A stretch of DNA of 64,000 nt from Thermoleophilaceae bacterium (lineage in GTDB: Bacteria; Actinomycetota; Thermoleophilia; Solirubrobacterales; Thermoleophilaceae): positions 62,001 through 126,000 of the forward strand of contig JAUJOQ010000004.1 of assembly GCA_030447725.1 (NCBI GenBank). The letters are read 5' to 3'. Below the pieces are notes generated by a model. That model did not search any database. It was not told where the DNA came from and saw only the letters and a list, made by a program, of their open reading frames with translations. The position numbers were made by a program, and so were the translations under genes. The number at the start of each line of letters is the position of its first letter. The stretch's first letter is position 1. Positions 38,259 through 45,810 of the stretch are shown piece by piece.

Positions 38259-38543
38259 GTGGCGAGCCGCACCCAGACCCTGGTACAGCTCACGGACGGC
38301 TTGCGCGACCAGCTCGACCGCCGGGCTGCGCGGCTCGGAGTATCGCGCTCCCGCCTGATCCGCGAGCTGCTCGAGCGTGGTCTGGCCGACGAGCGCGCGG
38401 AGGGGCATTCGAAGCGGATCGCAGAGGGATACTCGCGCTTTCCTCAGGCAGAGGGATCTGACGCATGGGGCGACCTCGACGCCTGGAGCGAAGCCAACGC
38501 GCGCCGCAACCTCGCCGCCCTCGCCGAAGAGGAGGCAAGGTAG
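38259..38543 (+). CDS. Ribbon-helix-helix antitoxin (CopG/MazE-like)
   Basis: A 94-residue protein with an N-terminal ribbon-helix-helix DNA-binding domain (LVQLTDGLRDQLDRRAARLG, then VSRSRLIRELLERGL) and an acidic C terminus (EGSDAWGDLDAWSEANARRN) that would bind the toxin. GTG 38259 is set by the -10 box 6 nt upstream. It overlaps the toxin frame and presumably represses the operon through the palindrome at 38238-38247. Confidence 0.82.
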   Translation: MASRTQTLVQLTDGLRDQLDRRAARLGVSRSRLIRELLERGLADERAEGHSKRIAEGYSRFPQAEGSDAWGDLDAWSEANARRNLAALAEEEAR

Positions 38544-38854
38544 TCACGCGCGGCGACATCTGGTGGAGTGAGGACCCTCGACTTGGCCGCAGGCCGGTGC
38601 TGGTTCTGTCTCGGGAGGCTGTTCTGGGCGCTCTCAGCCGGCCGCTGGTCGCGCCGCTGACCACGCGCGTTCGTCAGATCCCCACGGAAGTGGCGCTCGA
38701 CGAGGAGGACGGCGTGCCTCAGCCCTGCGTCGTCTCGCTGGACAATGTCCAGCCCCTCGCCCGGTCGCTGCTGGTGGAGCCCATCGCGCGCCTGGGCCCC
38801 CAGCGTATGCAGGAGGTCTGCGTGGCCCTCGCAATCGCCGTCGACTGCGACTGA
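38465..38854 (+). CDS. MazF/PemK-family toxin (endoribonuclease), start uncertain
   Basis: The conserved MazF sequence begins VVTRGDIWWSEDPRLGRRPV and continues with LVAPLTTRVR (catalytic Thr region) and VVSLDNVQPLARS, so the mature domain is complete at about 105 residues. No ATG, GTG or TTG lies where the domain starts: the codons there are GTA (38540), GTC and ACG, just after a GGAGG at 38531-38535. The first standard start in frame is ATG 38465, given here, which adds 25 Arg-rich residues overlapping the antitoxin gene. Either the extension is real or an unusual or mutated codon (GTG to GTA) is used. MazF toxins cut mRNA. Confidence 0.75.
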   Translation: MGRPRRLERSQRAPQPRRPRRRGGKVVTRGDIWWSEDPRLGRRPVLVLSREAVLGALSRPLVAPLTTRVRQIPTEVALDEEDGVPQPCVVSLDNVQPLARSLLVEPIARLGPQRMQEVCVALAIAVDCD

Positions 38855-38872
38855 CTGGCCGCACGACGCCTC

Positions 38873-40186
38873 GTGTTTCACGACCGGGCCACGATCTTCG
38901 TGTTCGCCGGCGCCGGCGGCAACGGCGCTGTCTCCTTCCGCCGCGAGGCCCACGTGCCCAAGGGCGGGCCCGACGGGGGAAATGGAGGCAGGGGAGGCGA
39001 CGTGGTGCTGGTGTGCGACGCCTCGCGGCGCGACCTGTCCGAGTTTCATCGCGGTGCGCACTACAGGGCCAGGCGCGGCGGCCACGGGGAGGGCTCCCAG
39101 CGCCACGGCGCCACCGCGCCCGAGCTGGCGGTCAGAGTGCCACCCGGCACCGTGGCGGAGGACACCGAGCGCAGCGTGCGCTGGGACCTCACCCGGCCGG
39201 GCCAGCGCGCCGTCGTGGCCCGGGGCGGCTCGGGTGGGCGCGGCAACAAGGCCTTCGCCGGCGCCACCCGCCAGACGCCCCGGATGGCAGAGCGCGGCCT
39301 CGACGGCGAGGAGGGCCGGCTCGATCTGCGTCTGAAGCTGCTCGCAGACGCCGGCCTGGTGGGGCTCCCCAACGCGGGCAAGAGCTCGCTCCTGGCCCGC
39401 CTCACGCGCGCCCGGCCCAAGGTGGCCGACTACCCGTTCACCACCATCGATCCCGCGCTCGGCACGATCGAGACCGGCGAGCGCCAGCTGGTGCTGGCCG
39501 ACATCCCCGGGTTGATCGAGGGCGCCAGCGAGGGGGCCGGCCTCGGCCACGAGTTCCTCGCCCACGTGGAGCGCTGCCGCCTGCTGGTGCACGTGCTCGA
39601 CCTGGCGCCTGTCGACGGCTCGGACCCCGCTGACAACCACGCCACGATCGAGGCGGAGCTGCGCGAGCACGGCGGCGGCCTGTCGGAGCTGCCTCGGCTG
39701 CTCTGTCTGTCCAAGGCCGACCTGGTGGCCCCCGAGCAGGCCGCGTGGGCCGTCGCCGAATGGCGGCAGCGGCTGAACCACGAGGTGCTCGACGTGGTGC
39801 GCACATCCGCGGCGACCGGGCAGGGCCTCGACGACCTGCGCATGGCGGTGGTGCGGGCAGTGGCGCCGGAGCACTTCCCCGAGCCGTTCTCCGACGAGGT
39901 AGAAGCCGAGGTCGTTGCCACCCATCGCGTCTACCGTCCGGCGATGGCCGACGCCGTGACCGTGGAGCGCACGGGGCCGGGGGCCTTCCGGGTCAGCGGC
40001 GAGCGGGTGGAGCGACTGCTGGCCCGCCACGACCTCGGCAACGACGAGTCCCTGCGCTACCTGGAGGGGCGGCTGCGCTCCATGGGGGTGATCAAGTCGC
40101 TGGTGGCCGGGGGCTTCGAGCCCGGCGACGACGTTGAGATCGCCGGCACCGTGTTCGAGCTGGATCCTGGCGCGCCTCCGCGCTGA
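38873..40186 (+). CDS. obgE: GTPase Obg (ribosome assembly and stress GTPase)
   Basis: A 437-residue Obg. The glycine-rich Obg fold (GAGGNGAVSFRREAHVPKGG, then GNGGRGGDVVLV) is followed by the G domain (G1 GLPNAGKSS near 164, G3 DIPGLIEGASEGAG, G4 LSKAD in place of NKxD) and a C-terminal OCT domain (FRVSGERVERLLARHDL). It binds the 50S subunit. The start is GTG 38873. It belongs to the L21-L27-Obg neighbourhood but is separated from rpmA by the toxin-antitoxin pair. Confidence 0.94.
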   Translation: MFHDRATIFVFAGAGGNGAVSFRREAHVPKGGPDGGNGGRGGDVVLVCDASRRDLSEFHRGAHYRARRGGHGEGSQRHGATAPELAVRVPPGTVAEDTERSVRWDLTRPGQRAVVARGGSGGRGNKAFAGATRQTPRMAERGLDGEEGRLDLRLKLLADAGLVGLPNAGKSSLLARLTRARPKVADYPFTTIDPALGTIETGERQLVLADIPGLIEGASEGAGLGHEFLAHVERCRLLVHVLDLAPVDGSDPADNHATIEAELREHGGGLSELPRLLCLSKADLVAPEQAAWAVAEWRQRLNHEVLDVVRTSAATGQGLDDLRMAVVRAVAPEHFPEPFSDEVEAEVVATHRVYRPAMADAVTVERTGPGAFRVSGERVERLLARHDLGNDESLRYLEGRLRSMGVIKSLVAGGFEPGDDVEIAGTVFELDPGAPPR

Positions 40187-40209
40187 GGACACAGGTGCGG
40201 AGAATGTCC

Positions 40210-40316
40210 GGTGCGGTGCTCGCCGGAACGACGTTCCGGCTGCGCTCCTCCCTGGGCGGTCGGCCTGCGCTCCGGCAACGTTCCGGCTGCGCTTCTGCCC
40301 AGGGGCGCACCGCGCC
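40210..40316. repeat. Intergenic palindromic and direct repeats between obgE and proB
   Basis: The 149-bp gap holds nested repeats: a near-perfect hairpin GCCGGAACG-a-CGTTCCGGC (40222-40240); a 19-bp direct repeat ACGTTCCGGCTGCGCTCCT at 40231 and again at 40278 with one change; the inverted pair CCCTGGGC/GCCCAGGG (40250-40257, 40297-40304); and outer arms GGTGCGGTGC/GCACCGCGCC (40210-40219, 40307-40316). It looks like a REP-type structured element or terminator and is not coding. Confidence 0.7.
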
Positions 40317-40322
40317 CTGACG

Positions 40323-40328
40323 TAGGCT
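40323..40328 (+). promoter_or_regulatory. -10 box of proB; leaderless start
   Basis: TAGGCT lies 7 nt before the proB GTG at 40336, with no Shine-Dalgarno sequence between. Confidence 0.45.
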
Positions 40329-40335
40329 TGCCCGC

Positions 40336-41445
40336 GTGGCAAGCGTGGTCGTCAAGCTGGGCTCGAGCATCGTCGCCGACCTCCGGGGGGAGGTTCGGCT
40401 CGAGGTGCTCGGCCCGGTGTGCGAGGCGGTGGCTGCCCGCCACCTCGCGGGCGATTCCGTGTTGCTGGTCACCTCAGGGGCGATCGCACGAGGCATCCGC
40501 ATCATGGACCTGCCGTCGCGGCCGGCGGCGATGTCCGAGCTGCAGGCCGCCTCGGCGGTGGGCCAGGGCCCGCTCTACCGCGTCTACGACGAGCTGCTGG
40601 CCGAGCACGGCGTGCCCAGCGCGCAGGTGCTGCTCACGTTCTTCGACATGTCGGCCCGCACCCACTACCTCAACGCCCGCCACACGCTGCGCAAGCTGCT
40701 CGACTGGCGCGTGGCGCCGGTGATCAACGAGAACGACACCACCACCACCGACGAGATCTCGTTCGGTGACAACGACTTTCTGGCCGCGCAGGTGGCCATC
40801 CTGGTCGGTGCCGACCGCCTCGTCCTGCTCACTGACACCGACGGCGTGCACACCTCCGACCCCGCGCGCGACAGCTCCGCCCAGCTGGTCTCCGAGGTCG
40901 CCTCCCCCTCTGCGCTCGAGGGGCTCGAGATCGGCTTCTCGGCCTCCCCGCTGGGCTCGGGAGGGATGCGCTCGAAAGTGCTGGCAGCCGAGATGGCCAC
41001 CGCCGCGGGCATTCCCGCGACGATCGCCCGTGGCACGGACCCCGAAGCGGTCCGGGCGGCGCTTGCCGGCGAGGCCGCCGGCACGCGTTTCGCGCCCCAA
41101 AGCGGACGCGTGTCGAGCTTCAAGCTGTGGCTTCGCTACGCCAAGCCCTCCCACGGGGCGCTCACCGTCGACGAGGGTGCCGAGCGCGCGCTGCGCGACC
41201 GTGGCACCAGCTTGCTGCCGGTCGGGATCGTTGGGGTCACGGGCGACTTCGGCGTTGGTGACGCGGTGGAGGTTCGCCCGGCGGCTGGCGCCGGGTCGGC
41301 GGCCCGGCCGATCGGCAAGGGCATCGTCAACTACTCCTCCGAGGAGCTGCGCCGGATTCAGGGCATGAAGTCCGAGCGGGTGCGCGAGCTGCTGCCGCGC
41401 GCGGCCCCGGAGGCCGTGCACCGCGACTACTTCGTACTCGACTAG
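40336..41445 (+). CDS. proB: Glutamate 5-kinase
   Basis: A 369-residue enzyme. It has the amino-acid kinase domain (SVVVKLGSSIVADLRGEV, LLVTSGAIARG, the INENDTTTTDEISFGDNDFL loop, and GGMRSKVLAAEMA) followed by a C-terminal PUA domain (ALRDRGTSLLPVGIVGVTGD). It phosphorylates glutamate in the first step of proline synthesis and is usually feedback-inhibited by proline. ProA follows after 52 bp with its own promoter-like box. Confidence 0.95.
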   Translation: MASVVVKLGSSIVADLRGEVRLEVLGPVCEAVAARHLAGDSVLLVTSGAIARGIRIMDLPSRPAAMSELQAASAVGQGPLYRVYDELLAEHGVPSAQVLLTFFDMSARTHYLNARHTLRKLLDWRVAPVINENDTTTTDEISFGDNDFLAAQVAILVGADRLVLLTDTDGVHTSDPARDSSAQLVSEVASPSALEGLEIGFSASPLGSGGMRSKVLAAEMATAAGIPATIARGTDPEAVRAALAGEAAGTRFAPQSGRVSSFKLWLRYAKPSHGALTVDEGAERALRDRGTSLLPVGIVGVTGDFGVGDAVEVRPAAGAGSAARPIGKGIVNYSSEELRRIQGMKSERVRELLPRAAPEAVHRDYFVLD

Positions 41446-41485
41446 TCCCCGGCGGCGCGTCCTTTGCCCCTGGACGGGCGGGCGG

Positions 41486-41491
41486 TACCCT
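41486..41491 (+). promoter_or_regulatory. -10 box of proA; leaderless start
   Basis: TACCCT lies 6 nt before the proA GTG at 41498, so proA has its own start site despite following proB closely. Confidence 0.5.
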
Positions 41492-41497
41492 TGGCCC

Positions 41498-42769
41498 GTG
41501 GCCACTGCCCAAGCGTCCGTCTCCGACGTCTGCCTAGCCGCGCGTGATGCCTCGCGGGTGCTCGCGACCCTCGACGGCGCGACCCGCAACGACGCGCTGC
41601 ATGCGATGGCCGCCGCGCTGGAGGATCGCGCCGGCGAGATCCTCGAGGCCAACCACCGCGACATGGAGGCCGCGCAAGCCGGGGGCTTGGGCCCGGCTCT
41701 GCTCGACCGGCTGAAGGTCGACGAAGGCCGCCTCCTCGGCATCGCGGCCGACGTGCGCACGGTGGCTTCGCTGCCCGATCCGGTCGGGGAGACCATCGAG
41801 GGCAAGCGGCTCGACAACGGCCTCGACGTTCGCCGGGTCCGCGTGCCCCTCGGCGTCGTGGCCGTGGTCTACGAGGCCCGGCCCAACGTGACGATCGACT
41901 GCTCCGCCCTCTGCCTCAAGTCCGGCAACGCCATCGTGTTGCGCGGCTCCTCGACCGCGGCGCACTCGAACGCCGTGCTGGCCCAGGTGGCTGCCGCGGC
42001 GGTCGCGAGCACCGGCGTGCCCGAGGACGCCGTGTCGCTGGTATCAGGCGGAGATCGCGACGAACTGCGGCAGCTGGCCACCCAGGACGGCGTGGTCGAC
42101 CTGATCATCCCCCGCGGCGGTGAGGGGCTGAAGGCGGCGCTGAATGAGCACGCCACCGTGCCGGTCATGTACGCGGCCGCCGGCAATTGCCACGTCTACG
42201 TCGACCGCACCGCCGACCTCGACGATGCCGTCGCCATCACCCACAACGCCAAGGTCCACCGCCCCGGGGTGTGCAACGCGGCGGAGACCCTGCTGGTGCA
42301 CTCGGACGTGGCTGCGGACTTTCTTCCCCGTGCCCTCGCGGCCCTGCGGGAGTCGGGCGTCGAGGTGCGCGCCGACGGCCGCGCCCGTGACTGCGCCGGG
42401 CCGCTCGGCGACTCGCTCGGGGACGCCACCGACGAGGACTGGGCCACCGAGTACCACGCCCTGATCCTTGCGGTGAAGGTGGTCGACTCGGTGAATGAGG
42501 CGGTCACCCACGTGAACCGCTACGGCTCGGGCCACTCGGAGGCGATCGTGACCGGCTCGATGGTGTCCGCGGACGCATTCACCCAAGGGGTCGATGCGGC
42601 GTGCGTCTACGTGAACGCATCCACCCGCTTCACGGACGGCGGCGTCTTCGGGATGGGCGCCGAGATCGGCAACTCCACCCAGAAGCTGCACGCCCGCGGG
42701 CCGATCGGCGTGCGCGAGCTCACGAGCTACAAGTTCGTGATCCAAGGCTGCGGTCAGGTCCGGGAGTAG
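41498..42769 (+). CDS. proA: Glutamate-5-semialdehyde dehydrogenase (gamma-glutamyl phosphate reductase)
   Basis: A 423-residue aldehyde-dehydrogenase-fold enzyme. Recognisable segments are VRVPLGVVAVVYEARPNVT, SGNAIVLRGSSTAAHSNAVL, the catalytic Cys in KVHRPGVCNAAETLLVH, and the ProA-specific end GRGPIGVRELTSYKF-like sequence (ARGPIGVRELTSYKFVIQG). It reduces the ProB product to glutamate semialdehyde. NadD begins 4 bp downstream. Confidence 0.95.
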   Translation: MATAQASVSDVCLAARDASRVLATLDGATRNDALHAMAAALEDRAGEILEANHRDMEAAQAGGLGPALLDRLKVDEGRLLGIAADVRTVASLPDPVGETIEGKRLDNGLDVRRVRVPLGVVAVVYEARPNVTIDCSALCLKSGNAIVLRGSSTAAHSNAVLAQVAAAAVASTGVPEDAVSLVSGGDRDELRQLATQDGVVDLIIPRGGEGLKAALNEHATVPVMYAAAGNCHVYVDRTADLDDAVAITHNAKVHRPGVCNAAETLLVHSDVAADFLPRALAALRESGVEVRADGRARDCAGPLGDSLGDATDEDWATEYHALILAVKVVDSVNEAVTHVNRYGSGHSEAIVTGSMVSADAFTQGVDAACVYVNASTRFTDGGVFGMGAEIGNSTQKLHARGPIGVRELTSYKFVIQGCGQVRE

Positions 42770-42773
42770 CGCT

Positions 42774-43397
42774 CTGCGGATTGGGATATTCGGCGGCGCC
42801 TTCAGCCCCCCGCACATGGGCCATCTCATCTGTGTCCAGGAGGCCCACGCCTGTCTCTCACTCGACTCCGTGATGTTCATGCCGGTTGGGCAAGCCCCGC
42901 ACCGTCAGCTGGACCAGGATCCCGGCGCCGAGGTGCGCGCGCGACTGTGCGAGCGCGCCGTGGAGGACGATCCCCGCTTCGCGGTATCGCGAGCAGAGAT
43001 CGAACGCGGCGGGCCCTCCTACACGGCGGACACCCTGCGCCTGCTGAGCGCGGCCCGCGCCGGCGACGAACTGGTGCTCGTCCTGGGGGCCGACCAGGCA
43101 TCCACGCTCGCGTCCTGGCACGAGCCGGAGACCGTGCTCTCGCTTGCCCGGGTGGCGGTGGCTTCGCGGCAGGGGATCGAGCAGGAGGCGGTGACCCGGC
43201 GCCTGCTCGGACTGGCGGGCCAGGAGAACGTCGAGTTCTTCGAGATGCCGCGCGTGGACGTGTCCTCGTCGCTGGTTCGGGCGCGTGTGGCCGAGGGCCG
43301 GCCGATCCGCTATCTGGTGCCCGGCGGGGTGGCCGACGAGATCGAGTCCGGGGGGCTGTACGGCGCCGCGGCCCCTGCCCGGGCAGGAGGCGGATGA
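42774..43397 (+). CDS. nadD: Nicotinate-nucleotide adenylyltransferase, probable CTG start
   Basis: A protein of about 207 residues beginning LRIGIFGGAFSPPHMGHL, which carries the HxGH nucleotidyltransferase motif, and ending with the family's SSSLVRARVAEGRPIRYLVP. It adenylates nicotinate mononucleotide in NAD synthesis. The obligatory N-terminal GxFGGxFxPxHxGH motif is upstream of the first ATG (42816), and the only possible start codon in frame after the proA stop is CTG 42774. A GGGAG sequence (42762-42766) stands 7 nt before it, so a CTG start is well supported. The stop overlaps rsfS by ATGA. Confidence 0.9.
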   Translation: MRIGIFGGAFSPPHMGHLICVQEAHACLSLDSVMFMPVGQAPHRQLDQDPGAEVRARLCERAVEDDPRFAVSRAEIERGGPSYTADTLRLLSAARAGDELVLVLGADQASTLASWHEPETVLSLARVAVASRQGIEQEAVTRRLLGLAGQENVEFFEMPRVDVSSSLVRARVAEGRPIRYLVPGGVADEIESGGLYGAAAPARAGGG

Positions 43398-43741
43398 TCG
43401 AGTCCGAGGCGCTGGCGGAGCGCATCGCGCAGATCGCGTCGGCCCGCAAGGCGATCGACATCCGCGTGCTCGACCTGCGGGGGGTGGTGTCCTACACCGA
43501 CTTCCTCGTGGTGTGCTCGGGCAACACCGAGCGCCAGGCCAAGGCAATCCACGACGCCGTGCACCAGGAGCTCAAGGACCAGGAGGGACTGCTTCCCCGG
43601 CGCGCCGAGGGTGCTCGTGAGGCCCGCTGGATCCTGCTCGACTACCTCGATTGCGTGCTGCACGTGTTCACCCCCGAGGCGCGCGAGTACTACCGCCTCG
43701 ACAACCTCTGGGGAGAGGCACCGGCGCGGTCGGTGTCATGA
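43394..43741 (+). CDS. rsfS: Ribosome silencing factor RsfS
   Basis: A 115-residue RsfS (Iojap) protein: KAIDIRVLDLRGVVSYTDFL, VVCSGNTERQAKAI and RWILLDYLDCVLHVFTPEAR. It binds L14 on the 50S subunit and blocks subunit joining when nutrients are scarce. The nadD-rsfS pair overlapping by ATGA is a standard arrangement. Confidence 0.94.
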   Translation: MIESEALAERIAQIASARKAIDIRVLDLRGVVSYTDFLVVCSGNTERQAKAIHDAVHQELKDQEGLLPRRAEGAREARWILLDYLDCVLHVFTPEAREYYRLDNLWGEAPARSVS

Positions 43742-43794
43742 GTGATCTCGCCCCGACTCCTTCGGGTTCGCGACGGTAGACTCGATACTTTCCT

Positions 43795-43867
43795 GGGGCT
43801 GTAGCTCAGCTGGAAGAGCGCCGCCATGGCATGGCGGAGGCCGGGGGTTCGAGCCCCCCCAGCTCCA
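43795..43867 (+). tRNA. tRNA-Ala (GGC)
   Basis: A 73-nt cloverleaf fits completely. The acceptor GGGGCTG pairs with CAGCTCC (one G-T pair), the D arm is GCTC-AGCTGGA-AGAGC, the anticodon stem CCGCC/GGCGG encloses ATGGCAT (anticodon GGC), and the T arm GGGGG-TTCGAGC-CCCCC is perfect. The discriminator base is A and CCA is not encoded. A TAGACT box at 43777-43782 is the likely -10. Confidence 0.95.
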
Positions 43868-43910
43868 CTTCGGCCTGGTGGATGACCGACGTCGTCGGCC
43901 GGCGGGGGCC

Positions 43911-45224
43911 CTAGCGCCGCCCACCGGGCGTCCGCACGTCGATCCAGGTGAGCCGATGGTCTGAGCTCGGGAAGGGGAACGTGCCCACGAGCGAGAAGAG
44001 CGGGTCGCTCGAGGGCGGCCAGAAGACGCCCGCGTCGAGCAGCTTCAGCCCCTTGCGTGGCAGCACGTAGTCAACGCGCAGGTTTCCGGGCTGGGTGTCT
44101 GCGAAGTCGGCGGTGTCATAGCGGGGATCACCCCGGTGGCTGCGGTTGGCTCCGCCCTGCGCCGCGGCCTGCTCCGCCGCACCGGCACTCCACGGTGTCA
44201 GACGCGTGTCCACTCGCGGATGCTCGAGCAGCTGCTGAATGGCGCCCGGCACGCTGTCGCCGTCGAACGGGTCGGCGTTCTGGTCGCCGGCGATCACGAA
44301 GCGCTGCGACGGCGAGATTCCGCCGTACCGGCCGGCATCGTCGTAGAGATAGCGCGAGCGGTTCGGTGTGATGTAGTCGGCCCAGAAGCGGATCTCGTCG
44401 TGATTGCGCCTGCCGTTGCGGTCCTCGGGCCCGTCGAACACCGGGGGCGTGGGGTGGCTCACGAGGAAGTGGACCACCTTGCCGCTGACCTGGATGGGGA
44501 TATCCCAGTGGCTCTTCGACGAGAGCCGAAGGACTTCGAGCTCCTGGGGCGAGTACCAGTCGGCCGGCGCGGGGGTCGAGGGGTCGTCGGGCAGCAGCGC
44601 ACCCGGCATGTCCTTCCAGCGGAAGCGCTGGAAGGTCCGGATTCCAGGCTCGTCTATCGGGAAGCGCGAGAACACGGCCATGCCGAACTGTCCAGGGTAG
44701 AAGCCGAACCCGTAGGCGTCGTTCGGCCCGCCCACGGCGCCGTTGTTGTCGAGGTCGAATCCGGATGGGATTCCGGTGTTCGATGGCGCTACGTAGCTGT
44801 ATCGGTACTCGATAGGGGCAGCGTCGCCGTGGCGCTGCGACAGATAGTTCTGCTGGAAGAGGCGCGCGGCCTCGCCTCCGGCGTCGTAGTCGAACTCGTT
44901 GATGAGCAGGACGTCCGGGCGAGCACGCTGGATGATCTCGGCGACGGCATCGGCCTGGCGGTTGCCCGGGACCGCGAGGTCGCGGATCAACTGACCTTGC
45001 GCACTGCGGTTGAGCGAGGCGTTGAAGGTCGCGAAGCGCACGCTGTCGTGGGGGCTGGAACGGGCGCTGCGATCAGGCCCCTGATGGCCCTTGCCATGCG
45101 GCCGCTCGGCCGCCGCCGCGGCCGGAGCGATCGCCGCGAGGGCAGTGACGGCGAGCGTCCCCATGAGGGTTCGCCCGAGCGTCCTCGCTACGTGGCGGGG
45201 CCCGGCGGATGCGCGTGCGGACAT
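43911..45224 (-). CDS. Secreted endonuclease/exonuclease/phosphatase-family protein
   Basis: A 437-residue protein with a long signal peptide (about 1-38, ending AAIAPAAAAAERPHG). The EEP-fold residues are visible in order: SVRFATFNASLNR (Asn), VLLINEFDYD (Glu), VIAGDQNADPFDGDS (Asp and Asn), LRVDYVLPRKGL and the final SSDHRLTWIDV (Asp-His). Such proteins cleave nucleic acids or phosphoesters outside the cell; a DNase, a sphingomyelinase or a phosphatase are all possible. The ATG at 45224 has a strong AAAAGGAG ribosome-binding site. The secreted 5'-nucleotidase nearby suggests phosphate or nucleotide scavenging. Confidence 0.83.
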   Translation of the reverse strand: MSARASAGPRHVARTLGRTLMGTLAVTALAAIAPAAAAAERPHGKGHQGPDRSARSSPHDSVRFATFNASLNRSAQGQLIRDLAVPGNRQADAVAEIIQRARPDVLLINEFDYDAGGEAARLFQQNYLSQRHGDAAPIEYRYSYVAPSNTGIPSGFDLDNNGAVGGPNDAYGFGFYPGQFGMAVFSRFPIDEPGIRTFQRFRWKDMPGALLPDDPSTPAPADWYSPQELEVLRLSSKSHWDIPIQVSGKVVHFLVSHPTPPVFDGPEDRNGRRNHDEIRFWADYITPNRSRYLYDDAGRYGGISPSQRFVIAGDQNADPFDGDSVPGAIQQLLEHPRVDTRLTPWSAGAAEQAAAQGGANRSHRGDPRYDTADFADTQPGNLRVDYVLPRKGLKLLDAGVFWPPSSDPLFSLVGTFPFPSSDHRLTWIDVRTPGGRR

Positions 45225-45388
45225 GGTGGTGCTCCTTTTCTGCGGCGACTTGGCCTAGGGTCTCGGTGGCCCTGGGAGCGTTCCTACGGGGGTCCTTTCT
45301 GGTGTTACGCCACCGTGAAGACAGGATGGTGAACGTGGGGCCTTCGTCTGCGGAACGCGTTGTGTTCGGTGGCTGAAAAGTCCTGCGC

Positions 45389-45725
45389 TCACCCTCCTTC
45401 GCGATCTAACACCAGGTCGACCAGGAGCGTCGACCAGCCGAAATGCCGTGCTGCGAGTCCGTCTACGGTGAGCGGGTTGTAGTACTCGCGAAAGCCGCGC
45501 CGCGCGACCAACTCGAGGTACGACGCGAGGATGCGGTCGGCTTCCTGCGTGTAGCCGAGCGGGCGCATCGGGGGATCAGCAGCCATCCGGTGTTGACCCA
45601 TGCGGGGGCCCCGCCAGCAGCGAGACAGATGCCAGCCCGCGCGAAAGCTCGGCTCCTCGAGCGAGACCACGCGATCCCGAATGGCGTGGCGAAACGTCGG
45701 CGATCGAGGATCTGCTCCTCGCGGG
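45389..45725 (-). pseudogene. Decayed C-terminal remnant of a GH63/trehalase-like glycoside hydrolase
   Basis: Fragments of one protein occur in shifting frames: RRRFATPFGIA, then SLEEPSFRAGWHLSRCWRGP, then RGPAWVNTGWLLIP in a second frame, then GYTQEADRILASYLELVARR and EYYNPLTVDGLAARHFGWST, ending in a stop at 45389. This order (WRGPxWVNTxWLL, helix with EADR, EYxxPxTG, FxWSxxLxxDL) matches the end of alpha-toroid glycosidases such as GH63 or mannosylglycerate hydrolase. At least three frameshifts are needed to join it, two of them in C runs, and the N-terminal three quarters are missing. Confidence 0.7.
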
Positions 45726-45810
45726 GGCGGCGATCCGCGGGTCGTTACATTCCCGTAGTTTCACGGCATTGTCACCGGCACTCCGGCGGCGATCGGCATC
45801 TTGCTCGGGC

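Noticed and set aside
40187..40335. Possible small gene between obgE and proB
   Set aside because: Open frames here are made only of the direct and inverted repeats and have no start signal; better explained as a structured non-coding element.
43868..43910. Second tRNA or terminator after tRNA-Ala
   Set aside because: Only a weak 5-bp stem (CCGAC/GTCGG) without a T run and no cloverleaf.
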